A stretch of 28,748 nt of DNA from Rhizoclosmatium globosum (GCA_002104985.1 MCGO01000349.1:1-28748); one strand, 5' to 3'. Shown: positions 10,464-21,154, counted from the stretch's first letter. Numbers and translations: made by a program. The notes: generated by a model from the letters alone, not told the origin.

Positions 10464-11555
10464 ATGAATACCAACCACGCAACATTTGCAACCCGAGCCT
10501 TGATCCCGATTGCCAACGGGAGCAATCCATTTTCAAGGCTTCCAGACAGTACGATATCGTTTGAGCTGATTCAGCAGGTTCTGTTGGAGGATATTGAGTC
10601 CTTCTTCCGACTGTCGGCTACTTGTGTTCCGCTGTACCACAAATGCAACATTGTTCTCTTCAAAGCAGTAACTGGTCATTTGAAAGAGCGGCGGAAAGTA
10701 ATGGACGAGTTTCCAATTGGATTACAGACAAAACTCAAAGGCGGAAAGAGTTCAATCGATGCGATTCGGAAGGTACTGAGAAGAATGGGGAGAATTGTGG
10801 GTGGGTTTGAAGTGCTCTTGAAGGGGGAAGAGGTGGGTTGCTTCTGGTTGTTGGGAATCCATAGCTGATGGATATAACTCAGTACAGTCACAGACCTTTG
10901 ATTCCAGTCCACAATCATGTCTCTGACATCAACAAGCTTCAATCATTCGCGGCATTTATTCAAACTGTATCGAAATCAAGTCCAGGAATACCAGCAGCGG
11001 CGAATGACCCCCCTGCGAAAGTCCCATTGGATGTTATCGCGTTCTTCATGTTTCACCAAAACAAACTGACCGAAATATGGGCGTCAGTAGAGTTTTTAAA
11101 GATGGAAGCGAATTGGCCCAGAAGCATGTTTTCAGCTCATGTGACTGGAGGTGTATTCATATATATGCCTTTTATAGCTTGTGCTTACAGTTCTTGCAGG
11201 CTCGGAATTCGGACGACCAACCATCAGTCTTGAACTTACAGATACCTGTGAAACCATCGGTGTTTGGACTCGGGAGCGCGATCAACTGAAGCGACGATAC
11301 CTGGTGCCAGTTTTTCGCGTGGGACTACCCAACTCTGATCATCTCTTGCGAATTCTGGTTGATTGTACACTTGAAAGCGATACCTTTGGAGCTTGTTTCT
11401 TGGAAAGGGGTTTGGATGGATTGTTTCGGATTGACGAAGAGTTTTTGATGTCGGAACTGGAAAGATTTTCGGATAGCTTTATGGAAGCGATGGAAAAAGT
11501 TTTGCAGCTTGAGAGAGGTGTTTTTCAGGAAGGACGAGATGGTTTTTGGCGATGA
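10464..11555 (+). CDS. F-box-like protein, three exons, 330 aa
   Basis: Exons 10464-10832, 10883-11150 and 11200-11555 join in phases 0 and 1 through introns of 50 and 49 nt (donors GTGGGT and GTGTAT; acceptors CTCAG and TGCAG). Residues about 25-60 (FSRLPDSTISFELIQQVLLE, then DIESFFRLSATCVPLYHKC) resemble an F-box: a helix with Leu-Pro, then 'dl..f..l...C..l'. F-box proteins normally recruit substrates to SCF ubiquitin ligases through Skp1. The rest has no repeats I recognise; it ends in an amphipathic, Glu-rich helix (MSELERFSDSFMEAMEKVL). The start lies only 34 bp after the stop of the transcription factor. All joints are clean, in contrast to that neighbour. The F-box call is moderate; the gene structure is well supported. 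Confidence 0.6.
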
Positions 11556-11603
11556 CCAATATATCTTGTCCTTTGTTGTGCAAACAATAGACAATTTGAA
11601 ACT

Positions 11604-12480
11604 ATGGACTATCAGTTGCACCAAAACGCGACACTTCAAGCGACTGTAACGACAGTTCTGGGAAGCCTTTCATTGATAACCGGGCTTATCTTTATCTATT
11701 TCCTTGGGTTCCTGTATACGTATTCTGCGGACCTGAAAGCAGTTCTGACTGTCAAGAACCTCCTACTCTTCGGCCTCCAACTCTTTCAAATCGGATACTT
11801 TGCTTCACACGCGTGCTATATAAGCTTCCAAATATCACGCCCGATAAGCGTCATCGAAGCCGTGTTTCTCGCGGGATGGGAGAGTTGTTTCATCTGGGTT
11901 AGTTGGACGCGAAGTCATGACGTGTTTCACGTTAGTTCATCACCGCAAGCTATCAAGTTTTTTCAAGTTCTTGTTATGATTACGACTGTTGTGACGCTTA
12001 TTCCGCCCATCACAATTCTTATTGACTTTAACCCTGAGGAGGGGGAACTCGCGTATATTGGAAGCGTTTTGGCGAACGGGATTAGTATTTTCATCTTGGA
12101 TACTTATTTTGTTTTTTGTTATCTGATGTATTTGTTTCAACGGACTGTGGAGACGGTGGAGTTGAAGGGATATGAAGTGGATGCTGTCTCCATCTTTCGG
12201 TACGTTTGGTGGATAGTCTCTTCCGTTCTCTGTTCTAAAATAGTATAGGATTATTGCGCGTTACGGATTATTCGCATCCATAGCAACGTTTGCTTGTCTT
12301 TGTTTCGTTGGTGGTGTCGCTTCAGTATCCACCGATCCAAACGGCGACATATATCAATATGCTATATTCATTATGCTTACTGATATCAGTTGTTTTCTTT
12401 CAACTCTTTGCTTGGTGCTGATGAAGATGAAGCTTGTTCGGTTTAGGGTATGTCAAAAGAATAAGAACGTTAAAAAGTAA
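11604..12480 (+). CDS. 7TM protein A (tail-less subfamily), 275 aa
   Basis: Exons 11604-12199 and 12249-12480 join in phase 2; the intron (12200-12248, 49 nt) has donor GTACGT and acceptor TATAG. Seven hydrophobic segments are visible, starting at about residues 14, 45, 78, 112, 148, 195 and 233, with a short extracellular N-terminus carrying an N-glycosylation site (NAT). Features shared with its minus-strand paralogues are KNLLL at the start of TM2, SWTR after TM3, a loop VE.KG.E.DAV.IF before 'RIIARYG' in TM6, and LMKMKLVRF closing TM7. It has no cytoplasmic tail to speak of. The topology is that of a GPCR-type receptor, but I cannot match it to a known fungal class. A GTATGT right after TM7 (12449) could be a donor; reading on gives a stop at 12478-12480, at the same length as the paralogues, which I prefer. 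Confidence 0.75.
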
Positions 12481-12570
12481 AATTCTATGATAAGGGCGAA
12501 GTTGTTTTGTGTACGAAAGCTGCGTTAGTTACACCTGAAAGAAGTTAACAAAGTGATTTACGTTGAGAAA

Positions 12571-13614
12571 ATGAACACGACCATAACTGTGGAGACAGAT
12601 CCTCGCCCTTATATCCTGATACCAGGCCTGATATCAAGTACTATATTATTGATCGCGATGATTGTCTTTCTAGTTCACTATTACGACCGTTATGCTCCTG
12701 GGGCCACAAACTTTACTAAGATCACACCCGTTGCGCAGGTCCTTCTCGGAGCCTATTCTGGAATGGCATCACTTTTTGCGTTTCAGTTGGCACAGGTTTA
12801 CACAGACGTGTACTCTCTTTCATCAAAAACCTGTAACGTAATGGTGACGTTTTGCCTTGCATCCATCGAATTATGCAGTATTCGATATTTTTGGCTCATA
12901 TCGAGCACTATAGTTGACATGACAACCCCTGAACTATTTACCCGTGTCGAAAAAGTCGTGACTTGGGTCCCTTTCAGCTTCTATGTCCAATTTGTTGCTG
13001 CTATCATTTTCAATATGTATCATACACCCGAATATGACGCATTTCCCTTGTTCATCATATATCACATCAGTATGGCTGTTCCGGGATCGTTGACAGTACT
13101 TTTAAATTCATTCTTTCTGTATGTCTTCTATCAATACCTCAAAAGAACTCAGGACCATGAGCATCTTCATAGCGATGCAAAATTAATAACGATATCTAAA
13201 TACGGAATTGTCATTTCTGTCGTGTCTTACTTTTCAAGCAGCTTGTATATGCTGGCTCTGGTCCTACATAACTCTGAATTTTGGCTGAATCTATTGATTT
13301 CATTGAATCTATTTTTTGTTCACACGACCGGATGGGTTTCTTTCGTGATGAAAGTTTCTGTTTGGAGGATCGAAGATGAAAAGAAAGCTGTTGGAAATAA
13401 TCCCGAAATTCAACTTTTGAGGCAAAAAAGTATTGCTAAGTCTTTGGACTACAGAAGGAATAGTCAGTTGGCGGAAGAAATGTGGGAAAGCCATCAGAAA
13501 AAGTTGTCTCGAACAACAACCACAGTTGTGGATGGCGAGGAACAGAAGAAAGATCGAAGACACAGTTCTCAAACAGCGATCCCAAATTCTAGGAAGTCAT
13601 CTCTGTATAAATAA
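12571..13614 (+). CDS. 7TM protein B (long-tailed subfamily), 347 aa
   Basis: This is an intronless frame. The first ATG is at 12571; the codon at 12553 is GTG. Seven hydrophobic segments span residues about 15-285, followed by a hydrophilic C-terminal tail of about 65 residues. It is closely related to gene C (shared IELCSIRYFWLIS at TM3, 'TIVDMT' after it, GWVSF.MKVS.WR at TM7, NPEIQ.LR..S in the tail). The tail is rich in basic-Ser motifs: 'RRNSQLAEE', 'RRHSSQT' and 'SRKSS', the kind of sites phosphorylated by PKA-type or receptor kinases. By topology it is a candidate G-protein-coupled receptor at the plasma membrane; ligand and class are unknown. The short N-terminus has N-glycosylation site NTT. 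Confidence 0.8.
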   Translation: MNTTITVETDPRPYILIPGLISSTILLIAMIVFLVHYYDRYAPGATNFTKITPVAQVLLGAYSGMASLFAFQLAQVYTDVYSLSSKTCNVMVTFCLASIELCSIRYFWLISSTIVDMTTPELFTRVEKVVTWVPFSFYVQFVAAIIFNMYHTPEYDAFPLFIIYHISMAVPGSLTVLLNSFFLYVFYQYLKRTQDHEHLHSDAKLITISKYGIVISVVSYFSSSLYMLALVLHNSEFWLNLLISLNLFFVHTTGWVSFVMKVSVWRIEDEKKAVGNNPEIQLLRQKSIAKSLDYRRNSQLAEEMWESHQKKLSRTTTTVVDGEEQKKDRRHSSQTAIPNSRKSSLYK

Positions 13615-13718
13615 AAAGAATTTTCCGAAACCGAATCAAAATGAGCAAGGATTTGAACTGAATCAAGTATATTGTAATAAAACTATAGCAATTTTTTGAA
13701 CGCGGATATGAAATTAAT

Positions 13719-14834
13719 ATGGATGTGATTCGCAGAAAGATTTACCATCGAGAGAAGGAGGTCAACAACATGTCACTCAACGCAACACTTACATCACTCC
13801 CGGATCCGCGCGCTTACATATTTATTCCAAGCCTCATTTCAAGCACCTTGCTTCTGATTGCGCTGTTTGTATTCCTTGCGCGTTATCGAAATCGATTTGT
13901 GCTAGGAAACAAGAAAATAACTCCCATCGGACAAGTTCTTCTTGGGGCTTATTCTTCTTTTGTCCTTCTCTTCATATTCGAGCTTGTTCAAGTTTATGTG
14001 GGTATCTATTCTATTCCAACCAAAGTCTCCAATAGCTTATCAGCGTTCTGTCTTGCAACGATCGAGCTGTGTAGCATCCGATATTTTTGGTTGATTTCAT
14101 GTACTATCGTGGATATGACGATGCCGCGTATATTTCATCACGTCGAAAATTCTGTTGTATTCCTGCCCCTTTGCTTTTACGTTCAGTTTCTGACAGCGAC
14201 TCTTTTGAATATCTATCGCTCTTCCTCTCATGATACCTACTTATATAATCTTGCTTATGAGGTCAGTGTTGCAGCTGCTGGATTATTTGCTGTGCTTTGT
14301 AACTCTTTCTTTCTTTGTGTTTTTTGTTTGTATCTTCGAAAGTCCCAAGAAAACGAGGAGCTTCAAAGTGACCCCAAGCTCACAAGTATTTCCAGGCACG
14401 GGATCTTTATCGCTGGACTGTCGTATTTGTCAAGCATTTTATATATTATTGCTCTGGTTGTTCGATATGACGAGTTTTGGAGTCGTTTATTGGACGCATT
14501 AAATCTTGCTGTTATTCACGCTGCTGGCTGGGTTTCGTTCGCCATGAAAGTTTCCACATGGAGAATGGAAGAAGAAAAGCGGGTTGTTGGAAATGATCCA
14601 GAGATCCAACGGCTAAGACGGGAAAGTGCCACTCAATCCTTCGAGCAGAGGAGGAGTAGTCAATTAGCAGAAGAAATTTGGGAGTATAGACAGAAAAAAG
14701 CGTCTCGAACACCAACTGCTCATTCAAACGATGAAGACCGAAGAAAAGAAAGGAGACGTAGCTCACAAACGACTTCGCCGGTGCCCCATTCGCGAAGATC
14801 ATCATCTGGGAAAAGATTGAGTTTGGTTGGTTGA
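13719..14834 (+). CDS. 7TM protein C (long-tailed subfamily), 354-371 aa
   Basis: This intronless paralogue of gene B lies 104 bp downstream of it in the same orientation. Two ATGs are possible. The one at 13770 (MSLNATL) aligns with the start of B; the one at 13719 adds a basic 17-residue extension. Seven helices match B one for one, with conserved IELCSIRYFWLIS, TIVDMT, and GWVSFAMKVSTWRMEEEKR after TM7. The tail repeats the B pattern with more sites (RRSSQLAEEIWE, 'ERRRSSQTTS', 'SRRSSSGKR'), so regulated phosphorylation of the tail is likely conserved. It is probably a recent tandem duplicate of B. The stop (14832-14834) is 11 bp from the stop of convergent gene D. Confidence 0.8.
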   Translation: MDVIRRKIYHREKEVNNMSLNATLTSLPDPRAYIFIPSLISSTLLLIALFVFLARYRNRFVLGNKKITPIGQVLLGAYSSFVLLFIFELVQVYVGIYSIPTKVSNSLSAFCLATIELCSIRYFWLISCTIVDMTMPRIFHHVENSVVFLPLCFYVQFLTATLLNIYRSSSHDTYLYNLAYEVSVAAAGLFAVLCNSFFLCVFCLYLRKSQENEELQSDPKLTSISRHGIFIAGLSYLSSILYIIALVVRYDEFWSRLLDALNLAVIHAAGWVSFAMKVSTWRMEEEKRVVGNDPEIQRLRRESATQSFEQRRSSQLAEEIWEYRQKKASRTPTAHSNDEDRRKERRRSSQTTSPVPHSRRSSSGKRLSLVG

Positions 14835-14845
14835 TAATAAAAGTT

Positions 14846-15699
14846 TTATTTATGAGCTTGAAGCTCATTGCGAAAACGAACAAGACGGACTTTCAAAAAG
14901 ACCAAAGAAAGAGAAACAACAAACATCATTAAATCAACAGCAACCAACGATAGTGCATAGTTTTCGACCGTTCCATTCATCACTGTCATAAGCGAGTATC
15001 CAGCAGACGCGCACATTGTCAAGAATGCACAAAATATCGCACAGAGACCATATCTGGCGATTATTCCAAACATGTCGACTGCTTGCACATCATAGGTTCC
15101 CTGGAGAATCGCCACTTCTTCGGTTTTCTTAAACGCGTACATCAGGAAGGAATATCCATAGAAGGCGTCAACAGTAAAAATAAGAGCTCCCAAAACGCTT
15201 ACAGCTATTTGATATATGTTGTTTTCAATGTATATTGTGCAGGGTGGTATTACGCATATTATGCATGCTAAGCTGATGACTCCTTTTAGGAAAATGAGGA
15301 CTGCTGGGCTGTATGTTATTGAAAAGACACTGTAACATCGAGTCCAGCTGTATTTATAAGCGCTTAGTTTGCTACATTGTTCGATTTTTGTTACCTATGG
15401 GTAAGAAAGAATATTTGAGATCCCGCGAGAAATATACTACTGACTTGTTGTGCTGTTCGCGCCTCTGGAAGTTGAAGGCCAATATAAAGTGCGTGTGATG
15501 CTAAAAATCCAGTTTGGGTTGCAAGCCATCCAATCAATAAATTATTCTTTAGTGTGAACACGTGGCTCCAGGTTTTGGAGGTGAGTGCGAGAAAAATGAG
15601 AAATCCAATAAGCGTTGTCGCGGATAGAAATGCCACGCAGCCAATAAACGTAGCGGTATGAAGTGAGGCTTCACGATCGTTACGTAGTGCGGCTTCCAT
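14846..15699 (-). CDS. 7TM protein D (tail-less subfamily), 268 aa
   Basis: Exons 15395-15699 and 14846-15347 join in phase 2; the 47-nt intron has donor GTAACA, a CTAAG-like branch and acceptor AATACAG. ATG 15699 (MEAALRND) is chosen because TM1 starts shortly after; the upstream frame is hydrophilic and would run into the space after gene E. The joint makes 'FFLTHSWTRC', aligning with 'SWTR' of gene A. Other family marks are FTLKNNLL at TM2, 'DVQAVDMFGIIARYG' before TM6 and 'FLKVRLVRFRNE' after TM7. It follows gene E by 58 bp on the same strand. It is a GPCR-like topology of unknown class. Confidence 0.75.
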
Positions 15700-15757
15700 T
15701 GTTTTGAAAACAATGGCTATGTCAAAAACTAAATGTGAACAATGAGAGTAAGTTTTA

Positions 15758-16620
15758 TTAGGAGAAGCTGTCTTGGTCAAGTTCCTGTTTATAACGAATC
15801 AATCTCACTTTCATGGATGAGAGTGAAATGACTGTGAAAAAGAGGAACAGGTCTTGAAGAATTTGTAAACTGGCATACACGCCGATGTTGTCCACACGTG
15901 TTGATAAAATTCCCATCAAGATGATGGCACAAATCAGGGAGGAGAATGCAGATAGAGTTGTCGCGATTCCAAATCGAGCGATGATTCCAAACAACAGGAC
16001 TGTGTCGGATTCGAGTCCATTAACTTCAACGGATTCAACTGGAGAAATGTTTAGTCGAAGAGTCATAGAACTGATGCATATGGTTACATACCAGTGCGAT
16101 TGAGAAGGTATGAAAAGTAAGTGAAACCAAATATCAAGTCCGAAACAAAAGTGCACACTCCAGCAGCGGTTACAGCCGTATTAATATAATCGCTTTCATA
16201 GGTGAAAATCAAAGTTACAATCGGAGCGCAAGACATTAAGCTAGCAATAACAATGAAAACACGAAAACAGTTGTACACAAGTTTAGTAGCCGTTTTCGCC
16301 AAAATCTCGGAAGCCCGACTCCAAGACGCTTGTATGTAGCAAAAGAAGAGGGAGTTTGCAAAAAAAGACTGGATGACATAAGTCGCTTTATCCAGTGTCC
16401 AAATGTATCCTGCGTGACCTCCTAGGTAACCAGTTACTGATATCTGAAGGAATACTAGCAGCAGATTTTTGTATGAAAACGCGTGGTGTCGTGATTTTGA
16501 AGTCTTGAGCAACATCACGCAAAAAGCGATGGTGCCGATGAAAGACATGCTGGAAAGGAAGCCAATCGTACCAACTGCTATCTTCTTGTAGAAATCATCT
16601 GCTTGCAAGATGTTATCCAT
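15758..16620 (-). CDS. 7TM protein E (tail-less subfamily), 269 aa
   Basis: Exons 16092-16620 and 15758-16038 join in phase 1; the 53-nt intron has donor GTATGT, branch GACTC or CTAAAC, and acceptor CTCCAG. The start MDNILQADDF precedes TM1 directly. Shared marks are FSYKNLLLVF at TM2, 'QASWSRA' after TM3, 'VEVNGLESDTVLLFG' then 'IIARFG' at TM6, and 'SSMKVRLIRYKQE' after TM7. Its intron lies at the end of TM5, a site not used by genes A, D or F. It is a likely seven-helix receptor-type protein of unknown ligand. Confidence 0.75.
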
Positions 16621-16707
16621 GTCTTGATCGATGCTTTTGCGAAAGTTTTGACAATGGACTTTGTAATTCGTTTGGATGAGACAATGACAGACAATGGCAT
16701 AATCCTT

Positions 16708-17586
16708 TTATTTTCGCTCCAAAAACATAAAGCGGAGCTGTATTAGCCGAATTTTCATGAGCACAAGAGAAACTAATGCGGCGAAAATGCATAAATCGAC
16801 TAAAACCAAGAAGATAATATACAAATCAACCCTACTTGTAACAATCGTCACTGCACTTAGGCCAGACTGGAAACCAAGAGCACAAAGTGACCAGAGAGAC
16901 GCTGCAATTCCAAATCGACCCACAATTCCAAAGATGACAACTGCTTTTGAGTCCATTCCTTTGATCTCTACTGTTTCAATTGTCCGGAAAAAGATGTACT
17001 TGATGAACGCGCATGTGAGGATAATGTCACAGATGATGATGAGGAGCCCGCTTATCAAATTAAGAAACGGAAAGACGTCATTAAAGCTTGATCTGACAAA
17101 TTGCACAAGACGGAATATGAGCTGGCCAATACAGGTGATGGTTGACAAAAGCATGAACGCATAAAGTACCCGATGCGTGATTGGATGAAGTGTCGTTGTA
17201 ATTACTTGATATGAACGATAATATGCTGCCCATATATACAAAATCTTGCACCACAAGAGTTAGTTGCATCAATTGTGTGGGTGATATTGTTTTGTTTAAG
17301 ATACCTCTGCCAGCGCCAGCATTACCCCCGTGATAACGATAAGACAAATTGAATTATTGTTATAATATATGTAAAGTGCATGGAAAATTAGATAGCAGGA
17401 CGTGCTTAACGCGTATGACAACAGCAAAAGATTCTTGGGAGTCATGCCTTTACTTTTCCCACCCGAGTTCCTTCGAATATAATATAACAATAACGGCCAT
17501 AGTAGAAGCGATATCGCTCCAAATGCTCCGATTAAACCAGAAGCGAAAGACTTGAGAAGTGGATCTTTGTCGATTCGTGCATCCAT
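16708..17586 (-). CDS. 7TM protein F (tail-less subfamily), 272 aa
   Basis: Exons 17305-17586 and 16708-17244 join in phase 0; the 60-nt intron has donor GTATCT, branch CAACTAAC and acceptor TGCAAG. The start MDARIDKDPLL precedes TM1. Family marks are MTPKNLLLLSY at TM2, a diverged post-TM3 'WAAYYRS' in place of SWTR, 'VEIKGMDSKAVVIFG' then 'IVGRFG' at TM6, and LVLMKIRLIQLRF after TM7. The intron falls in TM3, close to the intron of D. It is divergent from the coronin-like gene, with 156 bp between the start codons. Confidence 0.75.
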
Positions 17587-17742
17587 TGTTTACGAAGCTA
17601 ACAATGGCCCATATCGGGACTGCATTATCATAAAATTAGATTTATGAATAATTAGGAAGAAGAAGAAGAAAGAAAAGAGAAAGGGCCAACGTAAAACGTC
17701 CACCCTTAAATTTTCACGTTTGACAACTCACTCTCAATAATA
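17587..17742. promoter_or_regulatory. Divergent promoter between 7TM F and the coronin-like gene
   Basis: The two start codons are 156 bp apart in opposite directions, so their promoters must overlap here. A purine-only run of about 28 nt (GAAGAAGAAGAAGAAAG-like, 17656-17686) is the only notable element. No clear TATA box is seen. Confidence 0.45.
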
Positions 17743-19983
17743 ATGGCGAGCAAGGGATCCGTGTTCAAGAACGCAACGCTGAAAGAAGGAATGAAGGAGG
17801 TTCTTCCAACAGAGGGTGGACGAGATGTGAGCTACGCAATCGCCGTTGACGGAACTGGAGCAGTTACATTTGGCAGTTCGACGGGTAGCACAGGCACTGT
17901 CGGCACTGGCGAAACCCGCAACATTGGGTCACCAATCACTGCAATTTCTGCATCGCCAACCAAGGGCACCGCGCATTCGGTTCTTGGTACTTTGGATGGT
18001 TTTGTGCACTTTGGGGCGGCGCGCATTCTGATTGGCGGAGGCGGCGGCGTATCCTCAATTGCCGCCAGCAAATCTTTCTTTGGCGCAGCGGCCGCGGCGG
18101 GCGAACAAATTTGCGTTGTTGATCTGGCGCGCGCAAAGACCGTCGCGAATTGGTCGGCGGCGGCTGGTGTTTCGGGGCTTTCGTGGAGCTCGTGCGGAAG
18201 TAGTTTGGCGGCGATTTCAAAGGATGCGCTGGTCAGAGTCTGGGATCCGGTACGTGTAAAGTGGTGGTTGGCTGAGCGTTGTTTGTATATTGGCCAACCC
18301 TTAAAACTAGCGTACATCTCTCATTCCCGTCGCTACTTCGGGTTACTTCCACATCAGCAACAAACCATCGTCTGTTCTCTGGCTTAGTGGAGGCCTTGAC
18401 TCCCTCCTATTGACAACAGGGACATCGAAAGGACGGGATCGCGAATGTGCACTTTGGGATGTTCGATCTCTGCGGGACCCTCTCTTTGTTCAGAAAGTCG
18501 ATTCGGCTGGAGGAACTTTGATGCCATTGTTTGACGAAGATTCCAAACTCTTGTTTTTGGCTGGACGGTAAGAATGCATGCGCTCACTCTCACATCCATT
18601 CTAAATGTCCTTTGACTTAGTGGCGAAAGTACAGTTCGCACCTACGAAGTCACGTCATCGGCGATTACACAAACTCCAACTGCTTTCATGACCTCGCGTC
18701 CGATTCTTGCGGCAACACTGACACCTAAGCCTCTCTTGGATGTGATGGACTGCGAAGTTGCACGATTAATGATTGTTGGAAGCGGTTCAAATGGATCCAA
18801 CTTGGTTTTCCCTGTCAAAGTCAACGTTGAGCGAAAAGACAAATACGAGTTTCAGACTGATTTATTCCCTGATACCACCGAGTTGAATGCATCTCTCAGC
18901 GCGACGCAATGGCTCTCCGGAATCAATGGAAATATTGTGAAAGTTTCGTTGGATCCCACAAAGCCCGTCACCCGTACCGTAGTTCAAAGTGTCGTTGTCA
19001 ATGTTCCAAAACAGGCACCACCTCCGCCTCTGACTGCTGTGGCTGCTTTGAATGGAAGATCGACGCCTGTGAGTCGAAGTGGTACACCAGTCGGGTTCCG
19101 ATCAAGTACTCCCAATAGAATGGCTCCTCCCACACTTCTGAGTACCACTGCATACCAAAATGGCGATGCATCAAGTCCAGTCAGTCCATACCACCCAATT
19201 AGTCCACTCAACAGACCGCTCTCTCCTGAAATCCCTGCCAAGCCAGAACACTTGCGAATGGTTTCTCCTCCACCTGCAATAGCTCCAGCCATAGCCACTA
19301 TCGATTACGAGCAACTCGAAAAGACGTTTTCCAAAGTATTTGATGAACGGGTCAAGGAGCTCGAAAAGGCGCAAGAGGATCGAATGAGCTTGTTGGTTGG
19401 GGTTCTCGAAAAGCTTGTCGGGCGCGTGGAAGTACTTGAAGGAAAAGTTGGGGGTGTTCTTGGTGCACAGAGTGAGGCTCTTGTGCGTGGAGGTGTGCTT
19501 GAAGAGAAGGTTGGAGCGGTCTTGACGCGGATTAGTAAAATTGAGGAACAAGTGAATTGGGTACCTGCGCTTGTTGAGACAGGGATTGAGAAGGTTCTGG
19601 GACGTGTTGGGGAGCTGGATGCGAAAGGAAGTGATTTGGAGAAGCGATTGAGGGAGATGGAGGTGTCTGTTGTTGAGAAGATCAAGAGCGAATTAGAGGT
19701 TGTGAGCGCGAAAGTGACTGCGGATGTTGGGGTTCTTGTGAGTGATGCGGTTGAGAATGTGGCTGAGAGGGAGAAGGAGAAAGAGAAGGAGGCTAAGCGG
19801 AGTAGCTTGAGGATAGCCGCGATTCCAAATATGGGGATTTCGACTCAATTGAGCAAGTTGAAAGAGATGGCGTTGGCGAGTGGTGGTGGTTTGCGATCGG
19901 CGAGTCCAGGGAATGTAAGTTCGGAGGAAGATGGTGTTCTTTCAGAGGAAGTAGGCGAACAGGTTGTCAAGCATGAGGCATAA
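17743..19983 (+). CDS. Coronin-like WD40 / coiled-coil protein, 708 aa
   Basis: Exons 17743-18249, 18311-18567 and 18621-19983 join in phases 0 and 2 (donors GTACGT and GTAAGA; acceptors ACTAG and CTTAG). The WD40 part includes LARAKTVANW, 'KDALVRVWDP', 'LTTGTSKGRDRECALWD' and the coronin-typical 'GGTLMPLFDEDSKLLFLAGR', then 'GEST' and 'VRTYEV'. A Pro/Ser-rich linker (residues about 360-450; SPVSPYHPISPLNRPLSPE) follows, then a long C-terminal coiled coil (residues about 455-660) with heptad-like 'LEKLVGRVEVLEGKV'. Coronins bind F-actin and Arp2/3 and oligomerise through the coiled coil, fitting the need of a motile or endocytic cell. The N-terminus lacks the usual coronin opening (basic KFRH motif), and the first blades are Gly/Ala/Thr-rich and weak, so this is a divergent member. 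Confidence 0.7.
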
Positions 19984-21154
19984 TTATTACTTGAACAAGG
20001 TTTATAGATAGAATAAAGAAGAAAGTGTCATCTTTGGCCTGAAAGACGGTGCCAGTACTGAAACAAGCCGCCTAACGCTGTAGCAGGGTTAGATCCAACC
20101 ATGACAATTCGGCGCTTGCAGAGATAGTTGAGTCGGCGACAAAAGTTGATGTTCGAAGTGCAGCATAACGGCTGATATCAATAGCCTTTAGCGAAGATAT
20201 CCTGTTTAAGCTGTTGTACAGCGGCTCACTTTTACAAATTGCCCAAATCGAAGAACTTGGAGATGCCATGGATAACAGTCTGGTTCAATCGGAGTTAGAA
20301 CATTTGAATTCCACCACATGCTACCCAACCAGCCAGTCCAGTCTCGAACGCTTCGGTCAAAGACGTCTGTTTCGTCGCCTGGAGAAGTCATCAAGGGAGA
20401 AACGAGGGTGGCCGAGGACGAGATTGTTGAGAGTGGGAAGGTGGATGAGAGGGGAGGCATTGAGGATTGGATTGAGTTGAGGATAGCTTGTTGCTGGTGG
20501 TCAATGATTCCGCACTAATAGACACCCTTGAAGCCATTGCCCTATCATTCGGGAAGTCCCCGACTCTCATACAACCATTCAGTCTGAAATCACCAACCAT
20601 CCACAGCTTTTCTCACCACAACACTGACCAACAACTCGTTTAAAATTAGGCGATTTCAGGTATCCCTGTTCCGATCGCACCAAACCAACTGAAGCATCAA
20701 CTCTTATGATGCAGTTCTCCACTCTGTCGAAATTAAATGACTTTTAATAATCTTATGTGACATCGCCATTTTTGGCAACATCGGCAGGCGACAATCAACT
20801 GCGCGTTTTGTTCCAAAATTTCGTACCTCGTCGAGTTCCACAAGACTAGCAAAAGTGACCAAGGCTGTGAACGATTTCGATAGCAATCCGCATTCCTAGC
20901 AGTTGTTTAAGTTCAATGGAGGTTATGGCTTTGGGCAGAACGCTAACCCTTGTTGTACAGAAGGAGAATGCATATTGGAATAAAAGATTACCTTAATTAA
21001 CAACGTCCGAGGCAATCTTGAAGAAGATAACAATGGGCGCCCAATTTCGTTGAAAAAATCCCTCCCTGAATCTCACGAGTCACGACGGGTTTTCCCTTAA
21101 CACGATCGCTTCTGTTGTCAATCCGCTTACCTTGTCAATCCTGAAACATTGAAC
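19984..21154. other. Long intergenic region, no supported gene
   Basis: This is 1171 bp without a convincing gene. A plus-strand frame from about 20091 to 20480 is open apart from one TAA (20166-20168) and reads weakly protein-like (AEIVESATKVDVRSAA, then SEDILFKLLYSGSLLQIAQ), so it may be a remnant. The antisense frames are similar in length and no better. From 20,500 onward nothing stands out. This gap marks the change from unique gene-dense sequence to the repeat-rich right part. Confidence 0.4.

Noticed and set aside
20072..20269. Short minus-strand frame in the 20-21 kb gap, and its plus-strand counterpart
   Set aside because: No domain, start context or splice support; the plus-strand version has an internal stop.
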